NCBI RefSeq assembly: GCF_001565895.1
Contig: NZ_LSNE01000005.1
Location: forward strand, 572,665-636,664
From: Paraglaciecola hydrolytica
Lineage (GTDB): Bacteria; Pseudomonadota; Gammaproteobacteria; Enterobacterales; Alteromonadaceae
Length of the DNA: 64,000 nt
Direction of reading: 5' to 3'
The position numbers and the translations under genes were made by a program. Positions 22,460 to 30,411 of the stretch are shown piece after piece (position 1 is the first letter of the stretch; each line of letters starts with the position of its first letter). Under the pieces are notes generated by a model. That model had not been told where the DNA came from, searched no databases, and saw only the letters and a program-made list of their open reading frames with translations.

Positions 22460-23250
22460 TGTGCCAATTCCTCGTTTTCATCCCGGTCGGTTTTGACCAG
22501 CAAACTGTTGTATTCCAACTTCACTAAAAAATGTCGTGTCAGGTAATAACGTAGGCCTAAACCAGCCGATAAAACATTGGCGCTGCGTGCCTCATCACCA
22601 CTTTGCACTAAACTGCCACGGGGTTTAGTACGGATTTTACCTGCACCAAACACCACATAAGGGGCCACTTGCCACTCTGGAAAAGCGGTATGACTTATAG
22701 TAAACATCGCCAACTGGTTTTCTGCATAGCTACCTACCGCCTGAGTCAGATTAATCCCCAGACTGATATTTTCAGTGGCTATCCAATCGGCCATTACCGT
22801 AAGACTTGGTACGCCATCAAAGGAGCCTGCCATGGTGCCTATTTCAAACTGCCGAGTGGCAAAATCTTCGAAAGAGCCATCCGCTAATAACACGGGCTCA
22901 CCATTGGCGTTTAAGGTTAGATGCAAATCATCCTGACTGATCCAACCTTGTTGTCCTTTGGCGGTTTGCACTTTAAACCACGACGTACGGCGTTTAAGCA
23001 CACTTAACCATTCATCTTTGGCTGCCACATATATCACGGGATACGCACCCGCCGGGCCAGAGCGCATATCCACATAGGGCTGTTTAACTTGTACCTGTGC
23101 CTGCTCCTGTAAATAGTCTTGTGCTGTACTTTGGCTAGCCCAAAAACACATGCCCACCAGGTACAGCGCCATCACAGAACCCGCAGCCCGGCATGCTTTT
23201 TTCAGCCTTTTAATGTCGGTAATAGTCATTGTATTGGTATACACAGTCAT
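22429..23250 (-). CDS. SH3-domain outer-membrane beta-barrel protein
   Basis: A 273-residue protein with start at the ATG overlapping the upstream stop (TGATG). After a signal peptide (GSVMALYLVGMCFWASQSTA) there is a bacterial SH3 domain, about residues 54-115 (VKQPYVDMRSGPAGAYPVIY, then WLSVLKRRTSWFKVQTAKGQ and GWISQDDLHL). SH3b domains usually bind peptidoglycan or protein ligands. The C-terminal half is a barrel (EIGTMAGSFDGVPSLTVMAD; EWQVAPYVVFGAGKIRTKPR) ending KLGFAIFF. It could tie the outer membrane to the wall or to the TPR scaffold. Confidence 0.82.
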   Translation of the reverse strand: MTVYTNTMTITDIKRLKKACRAAGSVMALYLVGMCFWASQSTAQDYLQEQAQVQVKQPYVDMRSGPAGAYPVIYVAAKDEWLSVLKRRTSWFKVQTAKGQQGWISQDDLHLTLNANGEPVLLADGSFEDFATRQFEIGTMAGSFDGVPSLTVMADWIATENISLGINLTQAVGSYAENQLAMFTISHTAFPEWQVAPYVVFGAGKIRTKPRGSLVQSGDEARSANVLSAGLGLRYYLTRHFLVKLEYNSLLVKTDRDENEELAQWKLGFAIFF

Positions 23251-25943
23251 CAATTTAGGGGTGCCACAAAAGGATCGTTGTAATATTGTCCACCTATATC
23301 TAACCATTCAGCAATAAGCTTTAGCTCAACAGGGGATAACCAAGCATGGTGGCTGTTGCCAACATTAAACACTTGGAAAAACCTATTGCTTGCACGGGCG
23401 CCGTTAACCGACATGCTATTACTTACCGGCACGGTACGTAATACCGGAATAGGCTGACCTTCGCTATCAAGTAGCAATTCGCCATCTTCATCCACGGCAA
23501 ATACGGGATCACCGTTGGCATCGGTGACAGCTATCAAACGTTCAACCAAGATACCTTCCAGCACTTCCTGCTCATTGTCGCCAAACAGCAATTCACGATA
23601 ACTCGTTATATGGTCGGGGTTGTCACTTGAGTCGCTGCCACGTAAATCGAGTTGAGCCGCTGGCACTTGAGCTAAACCAAGAGCATCCTCAATGTTATGA
23701 CAAGAGGTACAAGTATGATCTTGTAATACCGTCAAACCATCTTCTGCCAGAGTTTGCCTGTTTAAATCAAACATAGGTTGGATGTGTAAAGGATAGTTAA
23801 TCTGAATGCGGCACAAGGATGTCCAACTCAGGGCACAAGCTGGGCTAACAGGAATGGCTGTCTGCATATCGCCATAAGCTAAATTAAAAGGATCCGCTGG
23901 GGTTTGACGGGCGGGATCAGTCCAAATATCACTAAAATGGATGTCAGCCGAGGGATAGTTAACGCCAACAATACGCCCAGCGGTTTGCGCCATGGTATCG
24001 CCCAAATCAGCAAACAAGGCCGGATTAGTATTAGGGAAAGGTAAACCCGTATTAGCCGCGCCCTGATTGATACTTTGAACCTCTGCGTCTTTACGCCCAT
24101 GAGCAGCTGTGCTTGCCTGAGTATGGCAACCATTGCAGCTACGTATTTCACCGGGCGCAAATTGCAGCCAATTTTGATGCCTTTCACTTATACGTTTACC
24201 TTGGGCATCCACCACACTAAAGGCTAAAGGCACATTAGCTGGTACGTTGAACAAGGCCGAGCCATCAGGCTCAATGGGGCTATAACCCACTATCTCACGC
24301 ATGAGTTGCCCAGTGCTGCGACCAAAGGCCGAATTATTAAAATCACGTACTTCATCATCGGGTTGCGACACTGCTTTAACGATACGTAAAAAACGAGCAG
24401 GCCTTTGTATAACTGGGGTCTGAGTTGGATCGGCTAATATCACAATACCTTGGGGCGACAAATCCTCACCGGCAAAATCATAAACACTACGAATATGTAT
24501 TTGAGCAAGTTTGTCCAACGCCAGTTCAGGGTCAAAATTGGGACTTTGTTGACTATCGGCAGGAAAGGCTCTGGCTTGCATTGCCACGACTTCACTATAC
24601 AGCTGACCTTCTTGTGGCACTGCTACCACCAACTGAGTATTTTGAATTGGATCAAACATCCACACACCATAGAGTATGGGCGCAGCTTGAATGCCCTGTG
24701 TCGCAAGCAATTCTGCTGTGCAAGGTAGGATCTTTGCGGTGGCATCTTCAGGGACTTCGGGATCAAATACCCGACATTGACTCCAGCTAAATAGCATTCT
24801 ATTACTGCCATCCCACAGTGGATATACCGCAGCAAACCTGCCACCAGCGGACAAGCTACCATCGATAGTTACATTGTCGAATAGAGCAACTTGTTCAGCA
24901 TTACCGCCTTGCCCCGTAATGGGCGCCGTTCGATCAATAAACTGCCGAATATCGATACTGACATAGTCACCGCCCCACAATTCTGAGCTCATTGGGCGCA
25001 GCGCGCTGAGGATTTTACCATCGGGTAATTCACGTAACTGGGTGTATTGAAGGGCCTCTGTAGAACGTTCGTTGTTATGACTATGGCGCCCATACATCAA
25101 CTCCAACTCACTGCCATCCCCATTCATTTGGTACAAATTAAAACTATTGTTGTTGCCCGCATTATCCCAACGGCTAAACAAAATTTTGCCGTTACTTAAT
25201 ACCGTAGGATCAAGGTCGTGACTTTGATTAAAGGAGATTTGTTGAATATCACTGCCATCAGGATTGATCACATGTAGTACTGAGGCTATTTGTGAGCGGC
25301 GTTCATCCAAAGCTTGGTATTGGGGTTTGTTTTCATCCAGCAGTATGGCTTGATTAGCTTGTTGACGGGTTGAGCTAAACACGATGCGCCCATCGGGTAA
25401 AAACACCGGAGCCGTATCCTGGCCTTCTTCGGCCAAGGCATTATTAGTGATAATGCGCTGCAAAGTATCGCTGGGTAGATGGTAAGTCCACAAATTCCAG
25501 CTAGGTTGTTCGTCTTCATCGGCATCTGCAATTTCGGGCGCACGCAGAGCAAAAACCAGAGTATTACCGTCATAAGAAACTTCGAGATCTTTTACATCAT
25601 AAGCAGCTAACGGATTATCTAGCGTGGCAGCCGCGATTTGTTCGGCACTAAAAAACGCCCTATCACTGATATTACGTTCTATTGCCGAAGCAGAGGCACG
25701 AGCTTTGAGATACAGCGCAGCGCCTGGTACAAAATCATTTAACCTGCGTAAGTCTTGGCCTATTAACTCGCCATCTGCATCAATAGGAATGGTACGTTTA
25801 ATAAAGACTATAGGCACATCCACCACCACGGGATCAGGCTCTTGATCATTAGGCAGTATTTTGTCACCACCACAAGCAAACAAAACCAAACACATGAGCA
25901 GCGTAAGGCTTAATTTAATCACTTGCAGGAGACATTTGAACAT
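23250..25943 (-). CDS. Di-haem HzsA-like lipoprotein, first gene of the operon
   Basis: An 897-residue lipoprotein (lipobox LFAC, Cys23). The middle has PD40/TolB-like beta-propeller blades (APVFLPDGRIVFSSTR; DPTVLSNGKILFSRWDN; NLYQMNGDGSELELMYG; LPDGKILSALRPMS), as in hydrazine synthase alpha subunit-like proteins. Two c-type haem sites follow: CNGCH at about residue 600 (EIRSCNGCHTQAS) and CTSCH at about 745 (DHTCTSCHNIEDAL). The organism has no sign of hydrazine chemistry, so the name denotes fold only; a periplasmic or surface redox or binding role is likely. The Fur-box-like site is about 70 bp upstream. Confidence 0.75.
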   Translation of the reverse strand: MFKCLLQVIKLSLTLLMCLVLFACGGDKILPNDQEPDPVVVDVPIVFIKRTIPIDADGELIGQDLRRLNDFVPGAALYLKARASASAIERNISDRAFFSAEQIAAATLDNPLAAYDVKDLEVSYDGNTLVFALRAPEIADADEDEQPSWNLWTYHLPSDTLQRIITNNALAEEGQDTAPVFLPDGRIVFSSTRQQANQAILLDENKPQYQALDERRSQIASVLHVINPDGSDIQQISFNQSHDLDPTVLSNGKILFSRWDNAGNNNSFNLYQMNGDGSELELMYGRHSHNNERSTEALQYTQLRELPDGKILSALRPMSSELWGGDYVSIDIRQFIDRTAPITGQGGNAEQVALFDNVTIDGSLSAGGRFAAVYPLWDGSNRMLFSWSQCRVFDPEVPEDATAKILPCTAELLATQGIQAAPILYGVWMFDPIQNTQLVVAVPQEGQLYSEVVAMQARAFPADSQQSPNFDPELALDKLAQIHIRSVYDFAGEDLSPQGIVILADPTQTPVIQRPARFLRIVKAVSQPDDEVRDFNNSAFGRSTGQLMREIVGYSPIEPDGSALFNVPANVPLAFSVVDAQGKRISERHQNWLQFAPGEIRSCNGCHTQASTAAHGRKDAEVQSINQGAANTGLPFPNTNPALFADLGDTMAQTAGRIVGVNYPSADIHFSDIWTDPARQTPADPFNLAYGDMQTAIPVSPACALSWTSLCRIQINYPLHIQPMFDLNRQTLAEDGLTVLQDHTCTSCHNIEDALGLAQVPAAQLDLRGSDSSDNPDHITSYRELLFGDNEQEVLEGILVERLIAVTDANGDPVFAVDEDGELLLDSEGQPIPVLRTVPVSNSMSVNGARASNRFFQVFNVGNSHHAWLSPVELKLIAEWLDIGGQYYNDPFVAPLN

Positions 25944-26009
25944 AGCAGTTAATAGCCTTGAATTGCGGTGGATTTGTTAGGTTTAGGAAGTAAAGACTTG
26001 CCTTAGCCT

Positions 26010-26028
26010 AGCAATGAATATCATTTTG
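26010..26028. promoter_or_regulatory. Fur-box-like site
   Basis: The 19-mer matches the Fur consensus GATAATGATWATCATTATC at 13 of 19 positions; its core AATGAATATCATT matches 12 of 13. It lies about 70-85 bp upstream of the HzsA-like gene and far from the rightward gene. Suggests iron-dependent repression of the minus-strand operon. By-eye match only; A/T-rich sequence can give such matches by chance. Confidence 0.5.
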
Positions 26029-26203
26029 TAAAACTGTCTATCACTTGCAACAATATCGCTTAATCGACAAAAATTACTGCGGTATCCTGACAGGCTTGTA
26101 TCAACGACTCAATTGCGCCAACCATCATAAGTAATAAATTTTAATACCCAAGCCTAAGCAGTAAGTCAGTTTATGAGCGTCACTAATTTAAAGCCTGATG
26201 GTA

Positions 26204-26287
26204 TATACCCAAGCAATCTGAAGATGCAGGGTTATGAATACCGTCCATGGTATTCACCATAGGCCAACCTGCGGTTGTTTGGGTATA
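26204..26287. repeat. 84-bp palindromic intergenic element
   Basis: Outer inverted ends TATACCCAAGCAA and TTGTTTGGGTATA, inner GCAGG / CCTGC, and a perfect central hairpin GAATACC-gtccat-GGTATTC (26236-26255). The nested design is like small MITE/REP-type elements common between genes in Alteromonadales. No target-site duplication is obvious. Confidence 0.7.
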
Positions 26288-26671
26288 AGCTTAGCTTGTT
26301 ACCGATCAATGACAGAGCTCAATAGGCTTAACGACCTGACTTTTTGAAAGTTTATATGCTATTTCAAACATAGTTCGTCTCTTATTCGCTACGTTCCAAG
26401 CAACCATTAAGACCAAACGTCAGTCCCTACCCTGTTCAGCCCCTTTAAGGTCTGAACTCAAATTTATGGTCTAAAATGTGCTGACGCATTCTTTGATGTG
26501 CAAAAGTTGCCTTTTGCAAATCAGAATTGGCCATTAACAACTTATCTTCCTTGGTTTAATCACCTACAAAGGTATAGGGATTAAGACCCTATAAGCTCAA
26601 GTCATATTTACCCATAGGGAAATTAAGCCTCTAATGAAGCCGTGTTAACCTATCCGCACAGGAGTTCTGCT

Positions 26672-27889
26672 TTGAAACAGCTTGTCAGACACATTAATTC
26701 ACTCAGTTGCGCAATACTCTGCAGCCTAGTGTTATGCACTCAGTCTGTGGCAGGCTCCCGTGAACAAGCCAAACGTATTCATGACAGGTTAGCCGGTGTG
26801 CCACCTTCAGCCGCAGTATTAGATCTGATGGCAAGTAGTATTGAGCAGGGTGATGTCACCCAAGCCGCTTATCTGGCGATGGATAATGCCTCATTTTATA
26901 ACATCACCTTAAAAAACTGGGTCACGCCTTGGACCAATGAAGAAGCCGATGTTTTTGCGACTTTAAATGACTATAGCGCCACTGTCATTGGCATCATTCG
27001 TGACGATGTGGATTTTCGAACCATCCTCTCGGGCGATGTACTCTATATTGCTGATAACAGCCTCAACCTGCCTGCTTACAGCCCTAACAACAACGCCCAT
27101 TATCAAGCCTTAGAAGATCAACATGCTGATCTCAAAGCCGTATTACAAACCACCAGCCAATCAACTTTATTAGGTATTCCCAGCGACGCTACAGCTGGCA
27201 TACTCACCACCCGCGCTGCCGCCAAAGCCTTTTTTAAAGACGGTACTAACCGCGCCATGTTTCGATTTACCCTGATTAACCATCTGTGTACTGATCTTGA
27301 AGGCCTTAAAGATACTAGCCGTGCACCGGATCGCATTCGTCAAGATATTAGCCGCAGCCCAGGTGGTGATAGTCGTATCTTTAATAACTCCTGTATTGGT
27401 TGTCATTCGGGCATGGATCCACTGGCTCAAGCCTTTGCTTATTATAATTATCAATACGATGTAGATAGTGACCCTGAGGGTGAAAACGGTCGTCTGCAAT
27501 ACAATGCCAGTGGTCAAATAGACCCACAAACCGGCACTCGAGTGCAAACCAAATATTTGATCAACGGCAATAACTTCCCCTTTGGTTTTATCACCGACAA
27601 TGACAACTGGAGTAATTACTGGCGCGCGGGTTTAAATAAAAACCTTGGTTGGGATGAAAGTTTGCCTGCTCAAGGCAGCGGCGCTAAATCCATGGGTTGG
27701 GAGCTGGCTAACAGTCAAAAATTTGCCCAGTGCCAAGTAACTAAAGTATTCGAAAACGTGTGTTTACGCAGCCCGCAAAATGCCCAAGACCGAGCGGAGA
27801 TTACCAACATGACCGGCAATTTTCGGCAAAATGGCTATCAGCTAAAACAAGTGTTTGCTGATACCGCCAATTATTGTAAGGGAGAATAA
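26672..27889 (+). CDS. Mono-haem c-type protein, DUF1588/PSD1-like
   Basis: A 405-residue exported protein. A TTG start at 26672 is proposed because GGAG lies seven bases upstream and the resulting N-terminus (KQLVRHINSLSCAILCSLVL) is a signal peptide ending VAGS; a GTG at 26642 is the alternative. One c-type haem site, CIGCH, is at about residue 240 within RIFNNSCIGCHSGMDPLAQA. The surroundings (RAMFRFTLINHLC before, MDP plus AYYNYQYD after) recall the DUF1588/DUF1585 region of planctomycete PSD cytochromes. Next gene starts 1 bp after its stop. Role probably redox. Confidence 0.72.
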   Translation: MKQLVRHINSLSCAILCSLVLCTQSVAGSREQAKRIHDRLAGVPPSAAVLDLMASSIEQGDVTQAAYLAMDNASFYNITLKNWVTPWTNEEADVFATLNDYSATVIGIIRDDVDFRTILSGDVLYIADNSLNLPAYSPNNNAHYQALEDQHADLKAVLQTTSQSTLLGIPSDATAGILTTRAAAKAFFKDGTNRAMFRFTLINHLCTDLEGLKDTSRAPDRIRQDISRSPGGDSRIFNNSCIGCHSGMDPLAQAFAYYNYQYDVDSDPEGENGRLQYNASGQIDPQTGTRVQTKYLINGNNFPFGFITDNDNWSNYWRAGLNKNLGWDESLPAQGSGAKSMGWELANSQKFAQCQVTKVFENVCLRSPQNAQDRAEITNMTGNFRQNGYQLKQVFADTANYCKGE

Positions 27890-27890
27890 A

Positions 27891-30365
27891 ATGCAGATTA
27901 ATCATTCTCTCAAACTCCTGAGCAATAAACTTACTAGCATTTTATTGTTGGCCTGTTGGCTTAGCGCCTGTGGTGGAGGCAGTGCACCCGTGGTGCAAAA
28001 TCCGGCTCCACCTCCAGTCGATACCAGCCCCATTACCTATTCTGGCCCGGTAGGCGCGACTGCCGACGTACAGCAATTTAAATTAGCGCTATGGGACAAC
28101 ATCAGCAGCAAAGAACGTTGTGGAGCTTGTCATGTACAAGACCAACAAAGCCCATCTTTTGCTCGCAATGACGATATTAACTTGGCCTACAGCGCCGCTA
28201 ATTCACTGGTTAATTTAACCTCAGCGCAAGATTCGACTTTAGTGACGAAAGTAGCGGGCGGGCACAATTGCTGGTTGGCAAGTGACTCGGCCTGCGCTGA
28301 CATCATGACCACCTGGATCAGTAACTGGGCCAATGTGGAAAACAATGCCAATGAAATCATCCTCGAAGCGCCCTTAGCTAAAGAGCCGGGGGCTAATAAA
28401 AACTTCCCCGCAAGTAATGAGTTATTTAGCTCGACCGTCTACCCCTTACTCGAAACCTACTGTGCTAATTGCCATACCAATTCAGCCACTATTCCTATCT
28501 CGCCCTATTTTGCCTCCAGCGATATTAGTGAAGCCTATGGGGCAGCTAAAGCACGAATTGAGTTAGACAACCCTGCCAACTCACGTTTTGTGGGTCGTTT
28601 GCGCGACGAATTTCATAATTGTTGGAGTGATTGTGCCAGCAATGCTAATGAACTAGTCATGGCCATCCAACAAATGGCCGATGCCATTGAGTTAACGCTT
28701 TTAGATGAAAAGCTGGTTAACAGCAAAGCCCTAAGTTTATTTGAAGGCACACTGGCAACAGGCGGCGGACGTTTTGAAAAAGACGTGATTGCCAAATGGG
28801 AATTTAAAACCGGCAAAGGCGGTACCGCCTTTGATACGAGTGGGGTTGACCCCGCCATGAACCTGAGCCTTAACGGTCAGTATTCGTGGATCAACGGTTG
28901 GGGTATTCAATTAGTGAAGGGCAAAGCCCAGAGCTCAACCGCCAGTAGTAAAAAGCTCTATGATTTGATTACTGCCACCAATGAGTTTTCAATTGAAGCT
29001 TGGGTGGTGCCGGCCAATGTCACGCAAGAAGGCCCAGCCCGAATTATTAGCTATTCGGGCGGCGCAGAAAATCGTAACTTTACCTTAGGCCAAAGCCTTT
29101 ACAACTACGATGCTCTGTTACGCACCAGCAATACTGATAATAACGGCGATCCAGCTCTGTCCACCGCCGATGCCGACGAAGATTTACAAGCCGGTTTGCA
29201 ACATGTAGTACTGAACTATGACCCAATCAATGGTCGACAACTATTTATTAACGGGGTGTTTACAGAAGACCTAGACAATACTGCGCCGGGCGATTTGAAT
29301 AACTGGAACAGTACTTATGCTTTTGTGCTCGGCAGTGAAGTGTCAGGCGAATTTACGTGGGCCGGTTCTATTCGCATGGTGGCTATTCATAATAGAGTGC
29401 TCAGCGCCGAGCAAATCACCCAGAATTTTGAGGTGGGCATTGGACAAAAATTCTTTTTACTGTTTGATGTAAGTAGCATCACGCAGATTAACCAAAGTTA
29501 TGTGGTCTTCGAAACCAGCCTCTACGACTCTTATAGTTATTTATTCAGCGAACCGTTTTTTATCTCCTTAGATGACAATGCGGTGATAGAACCGGCCCCA
29601 CTCAAAGGTATGCGCATTGGCATCAATGGCCGTGAAGCGTCCGTCGGGCAGGTATTTGTAAATCTCGATACCAGTGTCAACCAAGCAGAGTATGTTGCGG
29701 GACAAGGGCAGATATTGTCACGTTTGGGCACCATTATTCCACTGGAAAAAGGCGCTGAGCTGGATGAGTTTTTCCTAACCTTTGAGCAACTGGGTCGCCA
29801 AACAAATGTAGTGGTCGAGGCTGATCCGCCCTTACCTGCCGAGGCGGTTGATCTAAGTGCACAAAGCGATATTGGCATGCGTAACTTTGCCGAAATTAAC
29901 GCTAGCATGGCCACCCTCACCGGTGTTAGCCAAAACAATAGCGCAGTTAAGGCGGCTTATGAGCAGCTAAAACAACAACTGCCTGCTGTGACTAATATGG
30001 GTAGCTTTTTGGCATCTAATCAAATGGCCGTCACGCAAATGGCGATTAAATATTGTGACCAACTGGTGGAATCAAGCAGTTTACGCCCAGCCTTTTTTAG
30101 TGGTTTTGATTTTAGTCAGGCTGCCAGCAGTGCTTTTACTGATCAGGACAAGAGTTTGATTTTTAACCCTTTAATCACCAAGGTTTTAGGTCAAAACATC
30201 AGTACTCAACCTGAAAGTAGCGCAGTTGCAAACGAGTTAGACACCTTGTTAGAACTTCTTACCGACTGCTCTGCAGGCAAAGTATGTGATGCCAATTACA
30301 CCAAGACAGTGGTTAAAGCCCTGTGTGCCGCCACTCTTGGCAGTGCCGCGGTCACCTTACAATAG
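27891..30365 (+). CDS. Di-haem LamG-domain lipoprotein
   Basis: An 824-residue lipoprotein. The start is the ATG at 27891 behind AAGGGAGAAT (the longer frame overlaps the upstream gene). Lipobox LSAC, followed by a Gly- and Pro-rich linker. Two c-type haem motifs: CGACH at about residue 79 (RCGACHVQD) and CANCH at about 191 (ETYCANCHTNS). A LamG/concanavalin-like jellyroll follows at about residues 310-520 (EFSIEAWVVPANVTQEGPAR; NGRQLFINGVFTEDLDNTAP), which usually binds glycans or proteins. The C-terminal 200 residues are helical. LamG plus cytochrome fusions are best known in planctomycetes. Confidence 0.82.
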   Translation: MQINHSLKLLSNKLTSILLLACWLSACGGGSAPVVQNPAPPPVDTSPITYSGPVGATADVQQFKLALWDNISSKERCGACHVQDQQSPSFARNDDINLAYSAANSLVNLTSAQDSTLVTKVAGGHNCWLASDSACADIMTTWISNWANVENNANEIILEAPLAKEPGANKNFPASNELFSSTVYPLLETYCANCHTNSATIPISPYFASSDISEAYGAAKARIELDNPANSRFVGRLRDEFHNCWSDCASNANELVMAIQQMADAIELTLLDEKLVNSKALSLFEGTLATGGGRFEKDVIAKWEFKTGKGGTAFDTSGVDPAMNLSLNGQYSWINGWGIQLVKGKAQSSTASSKKLYDLITATNEFSIEAWVVPANVTQEGPARIISYSGGAENRNFTLGQSLYNYDALLRTSNTDNNGDPALSTADADEDLQAGLQHVVLNYDPINGRQLFINGVFTEDLDNTAPGDLNNWNSTYAFVLGSEVSGEFTWAGSIRMVAIHNRVLSAEQITQNFEVGIGQKFFLLFDVSSITQINQSYVVFETSLYDSYSYLFSEPFFISLDDNAVIEPAPLKGMRIGINGREASVGQVFVNLDTSVNQAEYVAGQGQILSRLGTIIPLEKGAELDEFFLTFEQLGRQTNVVVEADPPLPAEAVDLSAQSDIGMRNFAEINASMATLTGVSQNNSAVKAAYEQLKQQLPAVTNMGSFLASNQMAVTQMAIKYCDQLVESSSLRPAFFSGFDFSQAASSAFTDQDKSLIFNPLITKVLGQNISTQPESSAVANELDTLLELLTDCSAGKVCDANYTKTVVKALCAATLGSAAVTLQ

Positions 30366-30411
30366 CCACGTTGCAATAGGCATATGACAAAGATTTTATG
30401 AGAAATACCTT

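Larger units (their letters stand above)
25944..26671. promoter_or_regulatory. Divergent control region between haem-protein operons
   Basis: A 728-bp gene-free stretch between two divergent operons, much longer than average here. It holds a Fur-box-like site (26010-26028) and an 84-bp palindromic element (26204-26287). It also holds GGAG (26661-26664) before the TTG start of the rightward gene. No open frame above 60 codons and no clear tRNA or known riboswitch was seen. Promoter boxes could not be fixed with confidence. Confidence 0.6.

Noticed and set aside
24425-24790. 121-codon plus-strand frame
   Set aside because: Antisense shadow of the HzsA-like gene.
23250-25943. Hydrazine synthase activity
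   Set aside because: Only the fold and haem sites resemble HzsA. No anammox genes or other hydrazine synthase subunits are present.
10226-25943. Calling the operon a gliding-motility motor
   Set aside because: Gene content matches only in part. No motility regulators or cytoplasmic Agl partners are seen, and Alteromonadales are not known to glide in this way.
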